Source: Oopsacas minuta (lineage: Eukaryota; Porifera; Hexactinellida; Lyssacinosida; Leucopsacidae). From it: a stretch of DNA of 20,527 bases. Under the pieces are notes generated by a model, which was given only the letters and a program-made list of their open reading frames with translations, was not told the origin of the DNA and did not search any database. This document shows positions 9,501-18,500 of this stretch, one piece after another. The stretch covers positions 1 to 20,527 of the forward strand of contig JAKMXF010000112.1 in NCBI GenBank assembly GCA_024704765.1, in the 5' to 3' direction. Numbering within the stretch: position 1 is the first letter of the stretch; each line of letters opens with the position of its first letter. The translations under genes were made by a program, and so were the position numbers.

Positions 9501-12500
9501 ATAATTTCATTCTACAAATATTTCAGGTAAGGCCAGTTGATCAATCAACTCCCAACATATGACTTCCTGCCCAACAATAATACATTTTCGTAGTCTAACT
9601 TTAGCGGATTAGGAGATACCATGGAAACACAATGGACATAAGTTACAGGACCGAGCTGGCAGCCCACAGTCCTTTATTATTGTAGTCTATGCTGAGTAGT
9701 AATAAATTTATTTTTCGTCAATACAAACGGTAATAACGTTATCTTGCAAGAGGTATAAATTCAGTAGAATACGTGATTTTATATAGAGTAGAATTCGGAT
9801 AAGACCTATCCTTCGGGAGCAAAAATTTGTACGTACTATACTAACTTAAGTACGTCTTAAACTAATATTCTTCCTATACAATTAATAGCAAAAGAATAGA
9901 ATATCCGTTTTGGAGAAAAGTACGTACTAATCGAGTTCTACTATATTAGATAGTAAACTATTCCCATGATATATTATAGAAAAGTATTCGTAGGAACGAA
10001 TTTATTGGAGTGGGAAGTAATTAAAAGATAAAATACAAAGTTACTTACGGTTGGTTCAATAGATAGAGTAGTCTTAGAAACAACTTCTGGTGCCATATAG
10101 CCAGGTGTACCCATTACAGCTCCCAATTTATTCCCCATATTTGAGTACATATATACGAGTCTATAATCTGCGATTTTTAAACGTACACGATCATGTTCAA
10201 TGGGGTCATTTACAGAGGGAAGAGGGTAGCTCCATACCAGTAAATTGTTAGGTTTTAAATCCATATGTATAATTTTTAACTCCTCGTGTAAATAAAGAAG
10301 ACCAATACATAATTCTTCTAAAGTTTTCAGAATGATGTCATACTGGATGTAAGAGTTATGATCTATATATTTTTCTAATATATCCTTCAAACTTCCTAGA
10401 GGGGCCAATTCAAAGATTAAATAAAAATAAGTTTCGAAACCAACACTCAATAGTTGTACAACATTAGGATGTTCTAACTTGATGCAAAAAGACATTTCAT
10501 TTAGTATAGCTGAATGCATCTCAAGTAACTCTTGCTCGGAATATTTTTCTTCCTTAAGGAAATATAGAAAATTTTCAGCTTTTTGGTCAGGATATTTTAC
10601 AAGAAATTTGAGAGCAACTGTCTCATTTTCATCACATGAGCTAATTTCTGGGCCTCCATCATCTTCATTAATAATTGTATGAATGTTGCAAAGAGTAGTT
10701 TCTAAAGGGGTCAATGTTCCTTTGCACACTAAACCAAATCCACCTACACCTAAAATATCTTTAGAAAATATTTCCATTTTGTAATTTTTTCGAGCATTTT
10801 TATTCATGTGAACAAAATAGAGATCAGGGCAAACAATCATAAAATTCATCCAATTATGTATTGGACATATTTTCCTATTTCCTCCGTAAAAGAAATTAAT
10901 ACATTCTTCAGATGAGAATATATTTACTCGCTTTTTCCCATAGTATACATAACTACCACCCATGTTACTTACGGCCCTGATTGATGTTTCTATTTCGTCC
11001 AAGTCTTCGATTCCTCTTGAGCATTTCTGGCAGGGAGTATAGAAAATCAAAGGATCTCTTTTACTATCTTCGGTTGATACAAAATGAGCTATATTCTTGT
11101 ACCAATTGTTAAGGAGAGTCTTATAATGAGCTGAGAGCTTATGCAACAATATAGCAGCATCTGGAAGCACGTTCTTAATGTTATCAATAATTTGAATTTG
11201 ATCAGGGTGGCTAAGTTCCATAGAATTTTCACAAGAATTGCTTGTATCAATACTAAATACAGACCAAACTAGGAGATTGACGTAAACATGTATGGAAAAA
11301 TAATGTTTTATTAGACCAGGAATTTTGTCATAGCGATTAATTTTGCTTGATTCGACCAATAAAACCTCAAACAGAGTACAACCTTTGTAATGTATTTCAA
11401 AGGTAGATTTTGAGAGAAAATATTTGATACTTGTATATGATTTGGGGAGCCAAATATTAAATAGTTCTTGTATTGTCTTATCTCCTCTTAGTTGTGAGAT
11501 AAAACGAGCCCAAAACCCAGAAGGAACATGATCAAGAAACCATAATCTCTCTAAGTGGTATAAATCAAAATCAATATTTTCAAGATTCCTAAAGTCCATC
11601 ATTGTTCGCTCAGAATAAATAGGACGGTCAGGTAAAAATGAAGGAACTAAAATCTGATCATTGTCAATTTTCAAAACTACTTCACATTTTTCCAATAATT
11701 CAACATATGTATCAAGATGTGTATAAGAGACAGGTCCATTCACAAAATTGCTGGTTTTTATCATTCAAGTACGATTTTAGTTGATATCTATCAACAATTC
11801 CGGTATCGAGTAATTTAAGTAAAAAGGTTTCATTATTATTCTTAGATTGGTAAGTAGGCCGAATGTGATGATCTCGAATTAGAATTGTCATACTCTTAGA
11901 TAACCACTGTGGGTCCAAGAAATATATTTCTCTAAGGCGAGTTGTCTCAAAATTTAAAACAAGTCCTAAATGATGAAGATACTCCAAACCATCTTGCAAT
12001 AAATCTTTTTCCTTGAAAAGCTCTGTCCCAATCGTAGTCCACAGTTCCTCAAAATTAACAAAAGGAGGCAGATTATTTTTCTTCATTTCTTTAGCTTTCA
12101 CAACGATACAAGTTTCTAACCTTTTGTAAATTTCTGGAACCTTCTGGTTAATGAACGCATTCGGGTGTCTGGCGTCTAATTTGGGCTTGTATGTAACCTG
12201 ACTGTTTGTATTCCCAACATGAAGATGTGAAGCTACTTCGAATATAGCCTTCTTCAAGCCTTTTACTTGTTCTTTATTGCTTGCTATTAGTCCAGGTTTA
12301 CATGTTATAAAACATATATCTGCTATCCTTGGAAATGGACCTTTATCTGGGTGATATTTTATCAAAATCTCTTGAGCAAGATTCTAAAATAAAATGATGA
12401 AATTATTAGAAAGTTAGCAGAATGCATAGCCTACCATCAACCTCGAATTTTTGGACTAGGGATATAGTAGTGTACCGTGTACGGTAAGTATTATAATAGT

Positions 12501-15500
12501 ACAGTGCATGTCGGTTATGAGAACATCGTCGGGAACTGGACATAATGTTCTTATATCCAACATGTACTTATAACCGGTATGTAGTAAATTATGGGTGCCG
12601 GTTATGAAAACATTCATTTAAACAGAATTGGATTTAAGAACAGTATTATGGTAAACTGTTCTTATTAACTACTGTAGAATTTATACAAATTCTGCAGACA
12701 TACCGGTAATAAGAACCAATTAGACTACTACTCTAAGAGTGTTCTTATAATAGGTAAATGCTATTGGGGTATATGGCAACCGTTTTCCAGTGAAATGTTC
12801 ATATATCCAGCATGTTCTTATAACCGGGAATAATTCCATGTAAATCAAGTTTGGTTCTTATAACCGGCATAATTTTGCCATAATAAAGTTGGCAGGTTCT
12901 TGAGTTACAGTAGTGACCATGGATGACAATAATTTGTTAATATCCATTTATAAGTCGAAACCATCAATGATATAACAAAACTCACGATTTATAGTATATA
13001 CCCGATTTTCGGTACCTTTATAAGACAGTTTGATATGATATCTACAAGGATTATTGCATAGTCATCAATAATGCCATATATGGTAATATTCAGGATTGCG
13101 TCATTATCGTAGGAGATATCATATCAAAATGTACTACGTATAAGGGTATGGGAAATCGGTATATACTATAAATCGGCAATAGTGAGTTTTGTTATATCAT
13201 TGAGGATTTTCGAATTATAAATGGAAATTGACAAATTATTGCCATCCATGGTCACTACTGTAACTCAAAAACCTGCAAACTTTATTATGACAAATTATTT
13301 AAGTTTCATCTCTACATCATTTCGTACATTAACTCTGAAATCAAAGATGAGATATTTAACGTTTGATAGCTCATCAAAAATTGGGCAATTTTCTCCAAAG
13401 AATGCTTATTAATTAAGCAAAAGAAATTGACACATTATTTGGTTAAATCAGACTTGGTAACAAGAGGACTTGAATTGAACTTCAAATTTTAATAATGAAC
13501 AGTCATGAATCAAATTTGAATATATTAAACGATTTAATCAAATATCTGCTATTAACGAGTCGGATTCAACTTAAATCCGACTTGGTAAGTAAGTAGACTC
13601 TAATTGAACTTTTGATAATGAATGGGGGATAGATAAAAAAACATACTTGCAAGCTTTCTTGCTCAATTTCATCAATATGTGTCCCAACTAGTAACACAGG
13701 ACAACCAGGCGCCATCATCTCCAAGCTCTTAAGCCAACCTTCCAGTTCTGATATTCCCTTCTGTCTGTCACAGGCTCGGAACACTAAGAGATAGACAGAA
13801 CGAGGAGAGAGAAAACAGTGGAGGGTGGGATAATAGTCTTGTTGCCCAGCAAAATCCCATACTTCAAACTCGATCTTTTGTAATTTGTCGTCTGGGTTAA
13901 TTAGATCCCATTTGTTGATGTCAATACCCTCAGTGCTGTGTATATCATTAATTCTTTTCGATTGTAAGGTTTTAAGGAGGGTAGTTTTTCCTGTACCATG
14001 ATATCCCACTAATGCTAATTTAAATCTACGGTTAAGATGGCACTTTGTCCCAATAGATCTCAAAATGTTGAGGACAACAGGAAGGGATACTTCTTCATGA
14101 ATCCCCTCCAATTTTAAGTTGTCTCTACGTAGTGACTGTAACTTTTTATAGATCTACACAAAAAGAAATCGTTATGTACTAATTTAAATATCGAAATTGA
14201 TATCTCCATATTCGATTACCCCTGGCAAACGGTTCTCATATATATTGTATATTTTTGCTGATTCTACCAAACATACTGGTAATACGAACAAATTTTACTA
14301 CTTTTCAAAGAGTGTTCATATAACAGGCATAAAATATATTGGGGTATATGGCAACCGGTTTCCAGTATAATGTTCTTATAACAGGTTTAAACTATATGGA
14401 TTAGAGTACAAAAGATTCCGTGAATCAAGTCAAGGTTCATATAACCGGCATGTTCTTATAACTGGTATCTACTGTATCGGAATTAGAATCTACATCCTCG
14501 ATTACCCCTGACTACCCGCGAAAAAGTGATAAAATTACACTTCATACAAATTCATACTCAAAATGTACGTGTACCAATTTTCATGTTGATAGGGCTGTTA
14601 GATTTAGCAAGGCCGCGGGCTGGCACTAAAAATCACTACTCTATAAAGGATGTAATTTAAAATCAACGAGTCTTTGGCTCGTCGCTTTGCGATGAACTCA
14701 GCGTATTGCGCCTCGAGGTATTCAACAGACAAACAAACAAACAACATTTGAGATTTAATAATATTGATGTTTTTTACATTCAGGCTCAGCATACTTGATT
14801 ACTTCAGTATGGTCGTTGAAAGTATGATTCTACAACAATATTGAAATTTGTTTACTTTATATTCATAAAAACAACAATAAATTTACATATGATTAATCCA
14901 AAAATGTGAAAATCGGATTCAGCATGTTCGATATAATAAGTGAAGTTTTAGTGAATTCTATTTACTTGCTTGATAAACACGATAAATACATAGTTATGCG
15001 ACAATTTCAAATTGCATACCATAAATCCTTTCCTTGACAACGGACAAACAAACAAACAAACAAACAAACAAACGAACAGACAGACAACAATTGAGATTTA
15101 ATAAAATAGATTCTTCTAAACATTTAGAATGCAGTAAATGAGGAATCAGAATATTCTCGCGGTACACTGAGCGATGGAGTCCTATTAGCCACGACGAATC
15201 CTTAAACCATGAAATTTGTTTACACGAAATTTCCAGATCTACAGGATATAAAAGTAATAGAAAATTGCAAGAAGACTAAGTAACCTTAAGATTCCCGAGT
15301 TCTTTAGGTAATTCTCTTAAATTTGGATTGTCACTAATATCAAGGGTTTCGAGGTTCTTTTGGTAACCAATGCGAGGAGGAAGTCCTAGCAGATTGTTTT
15401 CGTGGAGGTGGAGATATTTGAGGGAAGGAAAATATGGAATTTCTTTATCATCTTCCTCTCCTACATCATAGAGTGAAATTATGAGTAATATAGATAGAAA

Positions 15501-18500
15501 AAATCTATGTTAAAAAAGTTATGATGGACACACTGTCTACATAAACATTTGGTCATAAGTTACCTATGATATGTACGTACATAGCAGATCATAAATACAT
15601 ATAGATACTTATGCGTAATCAATTTTACATATTTCAGTGCAAACCTTTATCGCCATAATTTTTCTGTATAAACCCATTCAAAATTATAACTCCTCTCGTG
15701 GAATCCAATCACAAGCCATGGACCTCTTGGGATTCCATAGATCAGGGCGGTACAAGCGGTGCGGCAGGTTCTACGAGCGGCATATACAGTAGACTCTGGT
15801 TAATACGTACACCGGGGGGCTGTCAAAATTCCTACTCCTTATCCGGAGTACTATTAACCGAACTAATTTACATCGAAAAGGCATCGAAGGGGACTGATAA
15901 AGTGTACAAAATTGTACTTCTTATCCGGAGTTACGCCTTAGTCGTGTTCGTATTAACGAGACTCTACTGTAGTTCCAAAAATTGCAGGGCTGTGTTACAC
16001 CATAGACTACTATACATATAATAGAAATAGGAAAGTAGCCGAGCAACGAAAAAATGAGAGGCCAGTTTGATAAAGCGCTCACGTATCGTTCTTCTAATCG
16101 AATCTATTACGATAATTTGAGAATCCCCATAGTTGAAACTCCGTCAGAGAAAAGCCCGTTCCTTCATCAGGTTATATCCTTTATGTAAAGTGTATCCTTA
16201 CCCCTCGTGCTTCGCGATTAGAATTTGTTGCCATTTTGTTAAATAAAATGAAAACAGTGCACAAAGCGATTTATTCTGTGAACACAGATAATTTAAGTAT
16301 TAACACATGATAGTGTTAATACATAAGAAGCAGTATGTATTAGCAAATTAGTGCTAATTAGACCAGACTAAATATCCGGTGACGAATATTCGGGCAAAAA
16401 TTCTACCATTCCGGCACACTTATCAAACTGATAATATTTTATCCAGGGGCGGGCATATCTGCCACAACATTGACATTAGAACTGCACTAAATGTGAATTA
16501 AAGTGAATAAAAAGAATTACAGGGTGTCCAGAAATTAATGTCACCTTACATTATGTTAAGAATAAGAAAATACCAGTGTACTATTGAATTCATTTATTTC
16601 CCAATATAACCACCCTCCAATTCTAAACATTTTCTAATTCTATTGGGCATCCCTACAGCTAGATTCTCGAGGCAAGATGGATCACTGTTGGACCAGTCTG
16701 TGGGGTGGAGCACCATCTTGCATCAATGTGGCCTTCAACGGGTCTGCTATCATTCTCTTTTCGAGTATTGTCCCTGTTTTTCGTTTGCGGTTTAGTGCAT
16801 CTTTACAGGTTTTGGTCAGTATTTCAGACACATAATAAGAAGCATTCACAGTTCGTTTGGGTGGCACAAGGTGTAATTCTGATAGTGTCTGATGGCTCAT
16901 CATGCCCCACACCATGATTTTCTGCGGGAATTTAACCGTTTCCTGAGGGAGAATATCTGAAGAATCATCACACCAGACACGATCATTTTGATGATTGGAT
17001 GAATGGAAAAGTTCGAAAGGTGACTCATCTGTCCAGAGAATACATTTCCAATCATCTACTGACCACACACTATACTTTTGACAGAATTCCAGTCTGTTTT
17101 CCTTTTGCTTTCCGGTAAATTTTGGCTGTTTAGGTCGTTTGAAGGCCTTAACTCCCAGGGATTTGGATAAATATGAGTGCACAGTGCTCTTGGATATAGA
17201 ATACCCTTTAGATTTCAGTTTAGCACTCAATCTTCTTGTGGATTGGTGACGTTTTCCAAGAGATTTGCCAATAATCATCTTGGCCACCGGATTCAGCAAG
17301 GATAGGTGACCGGCACCAGGTTTATGGCCGAGGCTCTGGTTGCTGATAAATCTCTTCCACCACCGTTTGAACGTGCGAATATCCTTCCCTATCCTACTAG
17401 CAACTACTTTCTGAGTTAGTCCACCTTCCAGCATGCCTATTGCGCGTGTACGAACCTCAGTGCTCATAATAATAACGTTAATCAGTTGAAAATATATAGT
17501 AAAATGAAAATCGAAGCAAAAGTCGCAATAAAAGTAAATTTTATAATGTATTTCAGTAAACAGAGATGAATACTGCATAAAATTTACGAAATAGTGTATT
17601 AAGGCATATACGTACTAGTGCTAATCAATATATGGTCAGTTAAAAAAAATATTATAAGGTGACAACAATTTCCGGACACCCTGTATAAGAATCGTGCACT
17701 TACCAAGTATTATGTTTTCTAAATTTTTGTTTCCATTTAAATATAATTCGCTAAGAAAGAAGAATTTCTCATGTCGATGTTTTAGATGATCACAGAGACC
17801 TTGATGTACTAGATTAATAGAAGAGGCAAAACAGGGAGTGTTCTCTTCAGAAAATATTATTTGCTTAATCCCACAACCAGAGTAATCAAGATATCGGAGG
17901 AACTTCGGCAAAAAGCGCAAGTCAAGGTAGGTAATATTTTTGTTATCTTTAACATTTAACCTAAGCAGTTTCGGAGTTATACATACTAGCCCATTCGGCG
18001 GGTTCTTGAGTTGATTTCCAGATAGCTTAAGCTCTCTTAAGCGACAATAATCCTCACCCACCTTAATGCCCTCCAAAATTTTGGTTTGGTTTGTGTCTTC
18101 CTGATCACCTATGTTGTAGCTAGCGCAGTCTTTACAGGGGTACTCAATTTCTTCAATTTTGTTGTCTGCTAAATCTAAATTCATTAGTTTAAATAACATC
18201 CAAATTTCAGATGGCACTCTCTTAATCTCGTTGTTTGACATATTTAGATCAGAGGTTTCTTTTAGATACTGAATGTATCGTGGGATAAAAGTCAATTTAT
18301 TTTTTTGAAGATTGACATCTCTCAACTTAGTAGTGAAGTCTTTAATACCTAATTCATCAAATTTATTATCTTCAACAAAATCTAATTTGTTCATAGCGAG
18401 AGAAAGTTTTTCTAATTTCTTATGGCAAATTATCCATAGAGGGATAATCCCCTCGAGACAGTTTGAACTGATATTTAATACTTTCAACGAGGGCAATGGT

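Larger units (their letters stand above)
7795..9693. mobile_element. 1.9-kb foldback with equal 168-bp arms
   Basis: The arms at 7795-7962 and 9526-9693 are both 168 bp and are reverse complements with 13 mismatches by my hand count (about 92% identity), without gaps. The outer ends read AGCATAGACTACAATAAT and the inner ends TGGCCTTACC. The 1.56 kb between them contains a hAT-like terminus that begins exactly at the inner edge of the left arm, a 125-bp hairpin and an inverted array of 31-bp repeats. No transposase frame is present. It may be a composite of nested non-autonomous elements. Confidence 0.65.
7629..10048 (-). other. LRRK intron (2.42 kb) inside the kinase domain
   Basis: The donor ACC|gtaagt at 10048 and acceptor gttag at 7629-7633 bound a phase 0 intron that interrupts the kinase just after APE. 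It is dominated by a 1.9-kb nested foldback, plus a decayed CAGTAGA-type MITE near the donor. No coding sequence is supported; the minus-strand frame at 8393-8632 is a read-through of a hairpin. Confidence 0.8.
12384..13646 (-). other. LRRK intron (1.26 kb) inside ROC
   Basis: The donor CAA|gtatgt at 13646 and acceptor ttttag at 12384-12389 bound a phase 0 intron that falls just after the G4 THID motif. It is almost entirely repeat: a motif-rich MITE-like block, a 425-bp foldback and a copy of the 8564-8606 repeat. The open frame at 13221-13412 is a read-through of these repeats. Confidence 0.8.
14154..15284 (-). other. LRRK intron (1.13 kb) between LRR and ROC
   Basis: The donor AAG|gttact at 15284 and acceptor gtgtag at 14154-14159 bound a phase 0 intron. 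It holds a second copy of the GTTCTTATAACCGG-type element and two ACAA-rich repeat tracts. The minus-strand frame at 14604-14792 has no recognisable domain and overlaps these repeats. Confidence 0.8.
15461..17703 (-). other. LRRK intron (2.24 kb) inside the LRR region
   Basis: The donor TTG|gtaagt at 17703 (exon ends in phase 1) and acceptor gatgtag at 15461-15467 bound the intron. It contains a pogo-like MITE, a small hairpin at 16297-16322 (GTATTAACAC/GTGTTAATAC) and a Tc1/mariner element lying 19 bp from the donor site. Other plus-strand frames (15698-16021) are read-through of the MITE. Confidence 0.85.

Noticed and set aside
11715-11733. A natural Tn5/IS50 insertion
   Set aside because: Only the 19-bp synthetic-type mosaic end is present, with no IS50 body and no 9-bp target duplication, in an animal gene; adapter carry-over is simpler.
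11712-12365. Two separate genes (COR-like and kinase-like) meeting near 11715-11764
   Set aside because: The break coincides exactly with the adapter, and the frame is continuous without it.
13221-13412. Plus-strand 63-codon frame
   Set aside because: It spans the right arm of a foldback and a dispersed repeat inside an intron.
15698-16021. Plus-strand 107-codon frame
   Set aside because: It overlaps a TA-flanked MITE and has no domain signature; low-complexity Gly/Ser at its start only.
16705-16917. Plus-strand open frame over the transposase
   Set aside because: It is an antisense shadow of the Tc1-like transposase.
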